64,000 nt of DNA from Mycobacterium sp. (GCA_021732005.1 JAKFVT010000033.1:248001-312000); one strand, 5' to 3'. Positions 43,932-52,661 are shown, counted from the first letter of the stretch. Made by a program: numbers and translations. The notes: generated from the sequence alone by a model not told the origin.

Positions 43932-46442
43932 ATGGATGTAACGCCCGATCCCCGGATATTGATGGCGCTCACGTATACACCGTTGAGCCCGCTCGATGCA
44001 CTCTCGGAACTCATCGACAATGGCATCGACGCCTTGAGGGTCGCCGCGCTCCGAGGGGATCCCGTTCAACATCCGCTCATCGCGATCCAGTTACCCGGCA
44101 AAGCCGAGGTGCAGCGCGGCGAGGGTTGGATACGCGTTCAGGACAACGGTCCAGGTATGTCGCCCGAGGAGGCACGGGCCGCAATCACCGCCGGCTACTC
44201 GAGCCACAACCCGTATGACAGCCTCGGACTCTTCGGCATGGGGTTCAATATCTCGTCGGGCAAGCTCGGACGCCGCACGAGGCTGTTAACGGCCCGCAAG
44301 CAAGACAAAGACGCTCTCGAAGTGATGATTGATCTCCCCGAGATGCAGCAGAGTCGGAGCTATAACGTCCCTGACCAATACATTCCGAAGCCCGAGGGCT
44401 TCAGCCATGGCACGCTCGTCGAGATCAGTCATTGGTGGCCGGCCGGTCACAAGAACCGCGGAGTAATTGAGCAGCTTTCAAATTACGGCCAGCCGGTTAT
44501 CCGACGGGAGCTCGGCCGTCGCTACGCCACCCTAATCAGGTCGGGCGTCCGCCTCACAGTAAATAAGAACGCAGTGGATGCACACGAACACTGTGTGTGG
44601 AACCGCTCCCGATATGTTGAACGTCGCGGCGGCCAGATACCGGCTATGACCGACATCAATGAAGTACTTGCAAACCAAACCAGGTGCTCAGAATGCTACG
44701 CCCTGATAGCAGACGGTATGGATAAGTGCCCGGAGTGCGGCAGCTCCAGCTTCAGGACGATTGAAGAGCGCGTAAAGGGTTGGATTGGAATCCAGCGTTT
44801 CGACAACGAAACGAACTTCGGCATTGATGTCATTAGGAATGGTAGGGCCATTCTTGTGGGTGAAAAGAATGCGTTCTTCGAGTGGGAGAATGAGTTCCGA
44901 ACAGAAACCGTTAAGGACTATCCGATCGATCAACCGTACGGACGAATAGTAGGTGAGCTTCACCTCGACCATGTACCGGTCGACTTCATGAAGCAAGACT
45001 TCATACGAGCCAGCGAAGAGTGGATTCGCGCGATGGAGCATGTACGAGGGAAGAGCTCGCTTCAGCCCAACCAGCCTGGCGCCGATACCAATACGAGCCC
45101 GTTATTCAAGCTATACCAGGGTTACCGCAAGATACGTACGCCTGGCCGGGCCGACATGTACATGGGCTACTGGGACGAAGAAGCAGGAAAGCCTAAACGT
45201 ATCAGTCGCCAAATCGAAAGGGAACTTTATGAGAAGTTCAAAGCCAATGTACCTGGCTATCGCGACGACAGCGAGTGGTGGAAGTATGTAGAATCCGCAG
45301 ACCAGGCACCTCCAGACCCACTTTTCGAATGTCCTGAATGCGGTGCGGAGAATTTGATGACGTCGGAGGTATGCGCAGTTTGCGAGCATATTCTTTCAGG
45401 AAAGGCGTGTATCAACACCGAGTGCGATGAAACGCTGCCCTTGTCGGCTGTCGTTTGCCCCAAGTGTGAAACGTCCCAGATACCCGACATAGAAGAGCCT
45501 TGGAAGTGCAACATATGCGGGACAGTGAACCGTGAGGACGACGACTGGTGCTCCGAATGCACTCGCCCACGCAATACTCCGCCCCCAGGATCGAGGGAAT
45601 ATCTAGAGTCCGTCAGTAACCGTAGCGACGAGCTCAGCCTGCCCGGCGCCTCTGTTGAGCTTGCCGACGGTAGCCATTCGGCTCCAATAGATGTAAATGT
45701 ATGGGTCGCGACTAATCCGATTGTGCCCGTGTACGGTAAGCCATCAGTGCCGTTGCTGTCATTTAGGGCCGAATCAATCGACGTATTCGTCGATACAACT
45801 CACCTACTTTTCCGCGCGTACCGGATGAGGCCCGAATATGCCGTCGCCTCGGAACTATCCCAGTACCTGTATGACCAGAACCGGAGTCTGCTAACACAGA
45901 ATTTATTCGGCCTACATTCGATGTCGGCGCTTACCACCAGAGTATTGGGTCTATATTCTGACACGCTTGAAGATAGCGTCGAGCGGATTCGTGCAGACAT
46001 TAACCGTCTCTTCGAGAATATCCGCGGGGCACTCTCGACATTAGTGGACAGCGCCCGTGCGCAGCAGATTTACGCCGACTTCACCGAATCTGACCAACGG
46101 AGCCTCGTTTCGAACATTATCGGTATGGGCCAGGATCCGAGCAGGCTGGGTGAGTGGAAGCTGAGCGGGGAGTATCTCAAGTACGTTTCTCCCAAGACTA
46201 TTGTGAAGGTATTCGACGATTGTCCAGGTTTGTTTTTTGACGGCAGTGTTTGGAACGTCTCGTACGCCGACATTGGAGGCCTAGACGAGCCCGTCTTGAG
46301 TGAAGTTCGCGAGGAACTATCCGAGAAGTACCTGAATTGCCTGGAAGACTGCGCCGCCTTCCTGCACTACAGCATGCCTGAGCCTCTAACATCGTATCGG
46401 TCAAGATCATCGATCGATTTTCTGAGCACGAAGCTGGCGTAG
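43932..46442 (+). CDS. MORC-like GHKL ATPase with zinc ribbons
   Basis: 836 aa, GGAGGA 11 nt before ATG 43932. N-terminal GHKL ATPase: N-box LSELIDNGIDA (about residues 24-34), G1 QDNGPGMSPEEARA (about 72-85), G2 LGLFGMGFNISSGKLG. A zinc ribbon (CSECYALIADGMDKCPEC, about 251-268) interrupts the S5-like region; three more pairs follow at about 466-485, 491-513 and 523-543 (CPEC/CAVC, CINTEC/CPKC, CNIC/CSEC). The C-terminal 290 residues are helical and unrecognised. This matches the prokaryotic MORC/paraMORC ATPases, which act with helicases and nucleases in restriction systems. It likely clamps or remodels DNA in an ATP-dependent way. Confidence 0.8.
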   Translation: MDVTPDPRILMALTYTPLSPLDALSELIDNGIDALRVAALRGDPVQHPLIAIQLPGKAEVQRGEGWIRVQDNGPGMSPEEARAAITAGYSSHNPYDSLGLFGMGFNISSGKLGRRTRLLTARKQDKDALEVMIDLPEMQQSRSYNVPDQYIPKPEGFSHGTLVEISHWWPAGHKNRGVIEQLSNYGQPVIRRELGRRYATLIRSGVRLTVNKNAVDAHEHCVWNRSRYVERRGGQIPAMTDINEVLANQTRCSECYALIADGMDKCPECGSSSFRTIEERVKGWIGIQRFDNETNFGIDVIRNGRAILVGEKNAFFEWENEFRTETVKDYPIDQPYGRIVGELHLDHVPVDFMKQDFIRASEEWIRAMEHVRGKSSLQPNQPGADTNTSPLFKLYQGYRKIRTPGRADMYMGYWDEEAGKPKRISRQIERELYEKFKANVPGYRDDSEWWKYVESADQAPPDPLFECPECGAENLMTSEVCAVCEHILSGKACINTECDETLPLSAVVCPKCETSQIPDIEEPWKCNICGTVNREDDDWCSECTRPRNTPPPGSREYLESVSNRSDELSLPGASVELADGSHSAPIDVNVWVATNPIVPVYGKPSVPLLSFRAESIDVFVDTTHLLFRAYRMRPEYAVASELSQYLYDQNRSLLTQNLFGLHSMSALTTRVLGLYSDTLEDSVERIRADINRLFENIRGALSTLVDSARAQQIYADFTESDQRSLVSNIIGMGQDPSRLGEWKLSGEYLKYVSPKTIVKVFDDCPGLFFDGSVWNVSYADIGGLDEPVLSEVREELSEKYLNCLEDCAAFLHYSMPEPLTSYRSRSSIDFLSTKLA

Positions 46443-46446
46443 GCGA

Positions 46447-48207
46447 ATGTTCTTGGACGATTCCTCGCTACGAGGGATAAGCTGGCAAGCATTCGAGCGG
46501 CTTGTATATCGCCTCCTGACGCTCAAGGGTTTCTCAGGCGTGCGCACAGTGGGTCAGAGCAACGATGGCGGCGCTGACGTAATAGCCCACAGAGGTGGCA
46601 AGCGATGGCTTTTCCAGGTCAAGCGATGGGGCAGACCCGTGTCGGCGAAGACTGTAGATGAGACCCTGACGGCCTTGCGCCTGTACAAGGCGCAAGTTCC
46701 GGTGGTCGTCTCCCTGAACGGCTTCAGCCGAGACGTCACTAATCAACGGAAAATTTTGCTCTCGGAAGGCATACCTCTCCAGCTATGGGATCGGCGGAAG
46801 CTGATTGAACTGGCGGCCCAAGTTCCTCTGGAGAGCCCATCGGTACTTCAGAGTGACAGGTATGAAAAGCGTCCGTATCAAGAAGACGCGATAGAGATCG
46901 TCACTCAGGGCATTCTTCATGGCACGACGCGCCGTGCACTGGTAGTTATGGCAACCGGACTCGGAAAGACCTACGTGGCAGCCGAATCAATTCGTCGGGC
47001 ACGCAAGAGCCGTCGCTTACGGGTTTTAGCGATAGCCCACACTAACCCACTCGTGTATCAGCTGGAGCGAGCCTTCTGGTCGACACTCACCTCAAGTGAA
47101 TCCACCGTGGTGTGGAATGGGCTAGAGAGGCCGACAACGGAGCAGCTGAACAAGGCCGACAACGTCTTTGCTTGCATGGATTCGCTTCATTCGGCTATGG
47201 AACGCGGTTGGGACATTGAGGATTTCGACCTCATCCTGGTCGATGAGTGCCACCACGCAGGGGCCCCGACTTATCAGTTTGTGCTTAATGAACTACGCGC
47301 CGGTGCCGAGACCGGACCATTCCTTCTTGGTCTCACCGCGACTCCCTGGAGACTCGATGGCGCCGATATCCAGGAAATATTTGGTGATCCTGTCGTTTCT
47401 GTCGATCTAGTTACCGGGCTCAAGCGCGGATTCTTGGCGCAGGTTGACTATCGTATGTATACCGATAACGTCGATTGGACCCGACTGGCGCAGCTTAAGG
47501 GCAGGAGTTTCAGCCCAAAGGCAATCAACCGCACTCTGTTCATCCAGGAGTGGGACGACGCTGTCGTTAATTCCTTGCGGGAAGCATGGAGTGAGCAAGC
47601 TCAGCCGAGAGGGATCGTGTTCTGCGGCAATATCACGCATGCTCTCCGGATGCGGGACAGAATCAACGCGCTTGGTTTCACCGCGGCAGAAGCGATCTAC
47701 TCGGGCAGCTCTTCAGTTCGAGCCATACCCCCTTGGGAACGCAATCGAATACTCTCGGATTTTGACGCTGGCGATATCGGCGTCATTTGTACCGTCGATA
47801 TTTTCAACGAGGGCGTGGACGTTCCAGACGTCAACATCATCGTGTTCCAGCGCGTAACTCATAGTCGGCGGATCTTCATCCAACAGCTTGGACGTGGTCT
47901 CCGACTACCACCAGGAAAGGATAAGGGTGCCGCGATCGTTCTGGACTTTGTTTCTGACATACGAAGATTCGCCGCCGGCATCGACCTCAAAGACAGCCTT
48001 GCCGAGGCTGCACCGAAGAGCAAGCTGAGTTCCGCGGTCGTCCGGCTCAACAATAAAGTGAGTTTCAGGCGGTCGACCGGTGATGACCCGGTCAGCGAAA
48101 GCTTCCTGCGTCAGTGGCTCGAAGATATAGCCGCAGTTGAAGACGCGGGCGAGGACGCGAGTATCCTGAAGTACCCGCCCGAATTCCCTACATCAACAGC
48201 GAGGTGA
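46447..48207 (+). CDS. Mrr-like nuclease fused to SF2 helicase
   Basis: 586 aa, starting 4 nt after the MORC-like gene. N-terminal Mrr/REase domain: SWQAFERLVYRLLTLKGFSG, then NDGGADVIAHRGGKRWLFQV ending KRW, the D...QxK catalytic motif (about residues 38-62). SF2 helicase: Walker A MATGLGKTYVA (about 167-177), DECHHAG (about 265-271), LGLTATPWRLDG, and motif VI QQLGRGLRLPPGKDKG (about 478-493). This architecture is the expected DNA-translocating, DNA-cutting partner of paraMORC ATPases. It is likely the effector nuclease. Confidence 0.85.
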   Translation: MFLDDSSLRGISWQAFERLVYRLLTLKGFSGVRTVGQSNDGGADVIAHRGGKRWLFQVKRWGRPVSAKTVDETLTALRLYKAQVPVVVSLNGFSRDVTNQRKILLSEGIPLQLWDRRKLIELAAQVPLESPSVLQSDRYEKRPYQEDAIEIVTQGILHGTTRRALVVMATGLGKTYVAAESIRRARKSRRLRVLAIAHTNPLVYQLERAFWSTLTSSESTVVWNGLERPTTEQLNKADNVFACMDSLHSAMERGWDIEDFDLILVDECHHAGAPTYQFVLNELRAGAETGPFLLGLTATPWRLDGADIQEIFGDPVVSVDLVTGLKRGFLAQVDYRMYTDNVDWTRLAQLKGRSFSPKAINRTLFIQEWDDAVVNSLREAWSEQAQPRGIVFCGNITHALRMRDRINALGFTAAEAIYSGSSSVRAIPPWERNRILSDFDAGDIGVICTVDIFNEGVDVPDVNIIVFQRVTHSRRIFIQQLGRGLRLPPGKDKGAAIVLDFVSDIRRFAAGIDLKDSLAEAAPKSKLSSAVVRLNNKVSFRRSTGDDPVSESFLRQWLEDIAAVEDAGEDASILKYPPEFPTSTAR

Positions 48208-48210
48208 TAG

Positions 48211-48783
48211 GTGGAGAATTCCGTATTTGCCGGACGGTCAGCGAGCCTTAATGACATTCGCTACTTGTCCAGTTTGCTCGAAGGAGATGCGAGTTTCGAG
48301 CAGCAAGTCGACGCTTATCTCGAGACGCGGCAGGCCCTCGCCGAGTACTTTCGCCTACGAGCTCTCGAAGAATTAACGGATGCGGGCCCTTCGACCGCGG
48401 AATTGAAGACTCGGATTGCCAGTTTTCTGGAATCGCGGCTTGCAGGGCGGGCGCCTAGCAGAGTTCTTGAAGTGCGGGGTTACTCCGGGGTCCATCAAGT
48501 GCTGCTGCGGTACCTCCATCGGCACGTCGGCAGCTTTGTGTCAGGCGACCGGTTGAGGGTGTTGACGGGCGATCAGGTTCACACTGAACGGCGCGTGCGG
48601 GAGCTTCGTGACCTTGGCCTTAACATCGAAGCGAAAAAGGTAGCCGGGCAGAACCAGTACCGTTTAGCCAGCGCAGAACCCGACTTGCTTGAAGCAAGTC
48701 GTTACCATCTTCGTAAGAACCTCGAAGCGGACGGCGGTTACTCGCAGGCATCAATCGCCTTGCTGCTATCTGAGTTGCGCTAA
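48211..48783 (+). CDS. Unrecognised protein of the defence operon, wHTH-like C-terminus
   Basis: 190 aa from GTG 48211, 3 nt after the helicase stop, so co-transcribed. I do not recognise a family. The first 90 residues are helical (LNDIRYLSSLLEGDASFEQQ, ALAEYFRLRALEELTDAG). From about 100, VSGDRLRVLTGDQVHTERRV, RELRDLGLNIEAKKVAGQNQ and YRLA look like a winged helix, as found in DNA-recognition regions of restriction enzymes and HNH-associated proteins. It may be the specificity or regulatory subunit. Confidence 0.7.
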   Translation: MENSVFAGRSASLNDIRYLSSLLEGDASFEQQVDAYLETRQALAEYFRLRALEELTDAGPSTAELKTRIASFLESRLAGRAPSRVLEVRGYSGVHQVLLRYLHRHVGSFVSGDRLRVLTGDQVHTERRVRELRDLGLNIEAKKVAGQNQYRLASAEPDLLEASRYHLRKNLEADGGYSQASIALLLSELR

Positions 48784-48841
48784 GGCAAGGAATCACGGCT
48801 GCGCGTTCGAAGTTGCTGGAATTGCCTTCCTTCCCAGCTGA

Positions 48842-49846
48842 TTACGCGCTCCGCACGAGCGGGAATCCCTCGGATTTGCTGCCCGCAGCTTTTCCGGTCT
48901 TCTTTCGAAGCAAGGCAGCTGCAATTGCTCCGCCCACCGCCTCGGCCACTGGTGGTGGGAAAGCATTTCCGATCTGCCGGTACGCAGCTGTCTTGCGGCC
49001 ATAAAAGTGCCAGTCGGGCGGAAAGCCCTGGAGTGCGGCCGCCATCTCGAGAGTTAGGCGAGGTACGTGGTCAGCTGGCGTGTCTTCAGAAGGACCGAAG
49101 TTCGCAAGTCCCCGTCCATCGACACCTAGCTCCAACCACTCTCTCCTAGCCCTGGTCGGACCGAGATCTGGGCCACCATGCTTCCGCGATCCGCCGACGA
49201 GTGTCGGACCAACTCGCTCCGCCCGAGTCGCCCATGCCTCAGCACCAGACCAACCGTCACGCGCCATCAATGGAAACAACACTTCTCCGACTGTCCTCGG
49301 CGTCCCAAGGGGTGTCGGCCACGTGAACCTATCGAAGTACTGCTTCCTGGCAGCGACCAGTATGAATCGGGGCCGCAACTGCGGAAGCCCGAACTCACAC
49401 GCGTTCAGAACTTGCCAATCGGACTCATATCCAAGATCGGTTAGGCGCTGCCGAATTGCGTCACGATAAGCCGCAAATTTGGCAGTTGAAAGGCCGCGCA
49501 CGTTCTCAAGCATTACTGCCGCCGGACGGGCTTCTGCTACGAGACGCAGTGCCTCGGGAAACAGATCGCGCTCGTCATCTGCGCCAAGGCCCTTGCCAGC
49601 AATGGAAAAAGGAGGGCATGGCACACCACCCGCCAGCAGGTCAATGCCCCGATACGAGCGGCCATCGATTTCTCGGACGTCCCCCTCATGAACTTTCCAA
49701 GTCGGCCGATTTTGGCGCAGCGTCTGGCAAGGCTCATGCTCGATCTCGACGGCAAGCTCGTGCCCGAAGCCTCCCTTCTCGAGGCCGAGCGACTGGCCAC
49801 CCGCGCCGGCACAGATCTCCAAGCAGGTCAAACCAGGGTCCGGCAT
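48842..49846 (-). CDS. C5 cytosine-specific DNA methyltransferase
   Basis: 334 aa. Motif I LEICAGAGGQSLGLEKGGF, motif IV GGVPCPPFSIAGKG (catalytic Cys in PCPPFS), motif VI MLENVRG, motif VIII FGLPQLRPRFILVA, and motifs IX-X AYRQIGNAFPPPVAEAVGGA. It transfers a methyl group from SAM to cytosine C5 and probably protects host DNA from the island nuclease. The target-recognition region (about residues 185-265) gives no site prediction. It faces the MORC operon tail to tail and the vsr gene head to head. Confidence 0.9.
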   Translation of the reverse strand: MPDPGLTCLEICAGAGGQSLGLEKGGFGHELAVEIEHEPCQTLRQNRPTWKVHEGDVREIDGRSYRGIDLLAGGVPCPPFSIAGKGLGADDERDLFPEALRLVAEARPAAVMLENVRGLSTAKFAAYRDAIRQRLTDLGYESDWQVLNACEFGLPQLRPRFILVAARKQYFDRFTWPTPLGTPRTVGEVLFPLMARDGWSGAEAWATRAERVGPTLVGGSRKHGGPDLGPTRARREWLELGVDGRGLANFGPSEDTPADHVPRLTLEMAAALQGFPPDWHFYGRKTAAYRQIGNAFPPPVAEAVGGAIAAALLRKKTGKAAGSKSEGFPLVRSA

Positions 49847-49858
49847 AGCTCCTCCAAT

Positions 49859-49874
49859 TCGAACATATGTTCGA
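49859..49874. promoter_or_regulatory. Perfect palindrome between methyltransferase and vsr
   Basis: TCGAACATATGTTCGA is a perfect 16-bp palindrome, 13-28 bp before the methyltransferase start and 61-76 bp before the vsr start. It is AT-rich within GC-rich DNA. It may be an operator for autoregulation, as known for several R-M systems. Confidence 0.6.
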
Positions 49875-49934
49875 TCTCTGAATCTATCAACGCTCGGAGC
49901 CAGCAGTCAAGCTGATGGGGGATAACGTAGTCGT

Positions 49935-50411
49935 GTGACGGCTTCAACTCCGGCCACCACGCCGGCTGAAGCTGAGGCCGACACCTACGTGACGACTCCC
50001 GGGCGCTCACGGAATATGGCTGCGATCCGGCGCACGGATACCAAGCCTGAGGTCGCTTTGCGATCTGCCCTTCACCGCGCCGGCTATCGCTTCCGAAAGG
50101 ACTTTCCCATACGCGTGGGGGGCAAGCTCGTCCGACCCGACATCGCCTTCACAAAGCGGCGAGTAGCGGTGTTCGTTGACGGCTGCTTCTGGCATAGCTG
50201 CCCCGAGCACGGTCGACAGCCCAGCATGAACGGTGAGTACTGGTCCCCGAAGTTACGTGGTAACGCCGAAAGAGATCGAGCACAGACAACAGCTCTAGAA
50301 GCCGATGGCTGGACTGTACTCAGGTTCTGGGAACACGAAACACAAGACGAAGTCGTCGCCGCAGTACAGACGGCGCTCTCGTGCCAACCCCCTAAGCAGC
50401 CACCAACGTAA
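49935..50411 (+). CDS. vsr: Vsr-type mismatch endonuclease
   Basis: 158 aa from GTG 49935. Vsr features are RSRNMAAIRRTDTKPEVALR, RPDIAFTKRRVAVFVDGCFW (catalytic Asp), FWHSCPEHGRQPSMNGEYWS (zinc/His-Cys region) and GWTVLRFWEHE. Vsr nicks T:G mismatches formed by deamination of methylcytosine, or can be an R-M nuclease. Divergent from the C5 methyltransferase, 88 bp apart. Its last 20 bp overlap the 3' end of the secreted-protein gene on the opposite strand, so the C-terminus may be read from the host flank. Confidence 0.9.
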   Translation: MTASTPATTPAEAEADTYVTTPGRSRNMAAIRRTDTKPEVALRSALHRAGYRFRKDFPIRVGGKLVRPDIAFTKRRVAVFVDGCFWHSCPEHGRQPSMNGEYWSPKLRGNAERDRAQTTALEADGWTVLRFWEHETQDEVVAAVQTALSCQPPKQPPT

Positions 50412-50805
50412 TCGGAATCTGCGACTGCCCCGGCCGGGTCAACACGCAATTGCCCTGCTGGATCTCGGTGACCTGACCGGTCAGCGTCTGGGTGTTCCAC
50501 GTGAAGACCATGGCGCCCTTGGTCTTGGACCTGTCCGGGCACACCGGCACCTGACCGATGACTCGCATCATCCAGGTGTGCGCACCTTGGTAGACGGCCT
50601 GACCCTCGATCAGCGGGGACTTGACGTTGGCCAGGCAGCCCGTCTCGATCACGTTGCACAGGTTCGAGATGGTCCAGGTGTCGATGATCTCGTTCGGGCC
50701 CTTCACGGTGTAGCTGCCGCTCATCAGGTCGTCGGCCGCCGAAGCCGTCGGCGCCATCGCCAGCGCAATACCGCACACCACCGCAGCGACACAGCCAGCA
50801 CGCAT
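50392..50805 (-). CDS. Small secreted mycobacterial protein
   Basis: 137 aa from ATG 50805 (MRAGCVAAVVCGIALAMAPT, signal peptide), with AAGGGG 6 nt upstream. The mature part has SGSYTVKGPNEIIDTWTISN, LCNVIETGCLANVKSP, CPDRSKTKGAMVFTWNTQTL and LTGQVTEIQQGNCVLTRPGQ; four cysteines suggest disulfides. It resembles secreted proteins common in mycobacteria without assigned role. It marks the right edge of the defence island. Confidence 0.75.
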   Translation of the reverse strand: MRAGCVAAVVCGIALAMAPTASAADDLMSGSYTVKGPNEIIDTWTISNLCNVIETGCLANVKSPLIEGQAVYQGAHTWMMRVIGQVPVCPDRSKTKGAMVFTWNTQTLTGQVTEIQQGNCVLTRPGQSQIPITLVAA

Positions 50806-50960
50806 GAGCAACCCCTTCCGAAGTCAACGGCTGCCACAGTATCCCGACAACCTGAAAACCTGCAGTACAAGACTCCGCAGTCAACGCACAACACCGCTGA
50901 AGCACCCGCACTGTTCAGCCCTTACATCGCCGCAGCCTCGGCTACCGTTAGCCCATCAAC

Positions 50961-52583
50961 ATTTCGGCAGACACCGACCTCGCCGCAGCGCGCACTGCTT
51001 ACGCAAACGGCGACTGGCGCACCGCCTACGACCTCTTCACCGAAGCCCACGAATCCGGCGAGCTCACCACCGACGATCTGTCGTCTTTCGGCTTGGCCGC
51101 CTGGCGCCTAGGCCACGGCCGGCACTCCATGCAGCTCTCTGAGCAGGCCTTCAACCGCCTCAACGCCGCCAACGACACCCACGGCGCCGCGATGAAGGCC
51201 GTCGAGGTCGCCCTGCAGTGGTTCAACGGCGGCGATCTCACCATCACCCGGGTCTGGATCAACCGCGCCCGCCGCCTCCACGACAAGCAACCCGACGACC
51301 GGGTCCTCGCCTACCTTCTCTACGTCGACTCCCTCGTCGCCATCGACGAAGGTCGCAACGACGTCGCCAAAGACCTCGCGGAGCAGCTCCAAGAAGTCAC
51401 CGACAGACTGAACGATCCCGGCTTCAACGCCCTCTGCTTCACCGCCAGCGGCGTCACCATGCTGCCCTTTGCCCGCACCAGCGAAGCCTTCGCCCAACTC
51501 GACGAGGCGATGATGCCCGTCCTCGCCGACCAAGTCCCCGTCGACTGGGCCGGCGACATCTACTGCGCCGTCATCCACGAATGCCACCGCCTCGCCGACC
51601 TCACCCGCATGAAGACCTGGTTCGACGCCATGGAGGTCTGGCGCAAAGGCCCCAAGGTCACCGCCTCCTGGTACGGCACCACCTGCGAGGTCCACAAGAT
51701 GGACCTGCACAGCGCCACCAAAACCCTGACCGAGGTGGAGCAGCGGCTACTCACCGCTATCGCCGCCATGGGCGACTTCCCCGGCACCGTCGGCAAGGGC
51801 TACTACGAGCTCGGCGAGATCCGGCGCCGCAAAGGCGATATCGACGGTGCCCGCGAAGCCTTCGCCCAAGCACGCGAGCACAACAAGGACCCGCAACCCG
51901 GCGAGGCGCTGCTGCGCACCCACCTGGGCGAGGCCGACGCCGCCGCGACCGACCTGCGCATGCGCATGGACGCCGAGCAGGACGAAATCAATCGCCTCCG
52001 GCTGCTGCCCGCCGCCATCGAGATCGCGTTGGCCCGCAACAAGATCGACGACGCCGACCGATTCTGTGCCGAACTCGAATCGGGCGCAGAGAGATTCGAC
52101 TCCCCCGGCTTCCGCGCCTGGGCCCGTCACGCCCGCGGCGCCGTGCTCGTCAGCCAAGGGAAACCCGAAGAAGCGCTGCCCGTTCTGCAAGACGCTCTGC
52201 GCCGCTACCGCAGCACGCAATGCCGTTACGAGATGGCCCAGGTGTACGACTGGATGTCGCGGGCCCGGCAAGGCGCCCAGGATCCAGCCGGCGCAGAGGC
52301 CGACTCCGCCAACGCCGCCGCCATCTACCAACAGCTCGGCGTCGCGCCCACCCAGGCAGAGCCCACCGAAGCACCCGGCGGCTTGACCAAACGGGAAGTC
52401 GAAGTGATCGCCGGCCTCGCCGCGGGCCTGTCCAACCGCGACCTGGCCAAGAAGCTGTTCATCAGCGAGAAGACCGTCGGCCGCCACCTGGCCAACATCT
52501 ACGTCAAGCTCGGCGTCTCCTCCCGCACCGCAGCCGCGGCGTGGGCCCACGAAAACAAGGTGCTGCACGGCGCGTCTACATAA
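50961..52583 (+). CDS. LuxR-type regulator with N-terminal TPR repeats
   Basis: C-terminal LuxR helix-turn-helix: LTKREVEVIAGLAAGLSNRD, LAKKLFISEKTVGRHLANIY (about residues 475-520). TPR-like repeats fill the rest (AARTAYANGDWRTAYDLFTE, AWRLGHGRHSMQLSEQAFNR, LGEIRRRKGDIDGAREAFAQ). The first normal start codon is TTG 51093, but repeat sequence clearly continues upstream to about 50955. Only ATC (50955) and ATT (50961) lie between there and the in-frame TAG at 50949. I report ATT 50961; the real start is uncertain, and the 5' end may have mutated. Confidence 0.8.
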   Translation: MSADTDLAAARTAYANGDWRTAYDLFTEAHESGELTTDDLSSFGLAAWRLGHGRHSMQLSEQAFNRLNAANDTHGAAMKAVEVALQWFNGGDLTITRVWINRARRLHDKQPDDRVLAYLLYVDSLVAIDEGRNDVAKDLAEQLQEVTDRLNDPGFNALCFTASGVTMLPFARTSEAFAQLDEAMMPVLADQVPVDWAGDIYCAVIHECHRLADLTRMKTWFDAMEVWRKGPKVTASWYGTTCEVHKMDLHSATKTLTEVEQRLLTAIAAMGDFPGTVGKGYYELGEIRRRKGDIDGAREAFAQAREHNKDPQPGEALLRTHLGEADAAATDLRMRMDAEQDEINRLRLLPAAIEIALARNKIDDADRFCAELESGAERFDSPGFRAWARHARGAVLVSQGKPEEALPVLQDALRRYRSTQCRYEMAQVYDWMSRARQGAQDPAGAEADSANAAAIYQQLGVAPTQAEPTEAPGGLTKREVEVIAGLAAGLSNRDLAKKLFISEKTVGRHLANIYVKLGVSSRTAAAAWAHENKVLHGAST

Positions 52584-52661
52584 TTCGCACCATGCACTGC
52601 CTGCACAGACGCACATTTCTGCCGATGATGTAGCGGCCCTGCGCGCCATAACGTCATCGAC

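Larger units (their letters stand above)
43780..50411. mobile_element. Inferred horizontally acquired restriction/defence island
   Basis: The boundaries are approximate. On the left a P450 gene is cut. On the right the vsr stop codon overlaps the 3' end of an intact secreted-protein gene (50392-50411). Genes 43932-48783 use visibly more A/T-ending codons than the flanks. The contents (GHKL ATPase, nuclease-helicase, methyltransferase, Vsr) are typical of mobile R-M systems. No integrase or flanking repeats were seen. Confidence 0.65.
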
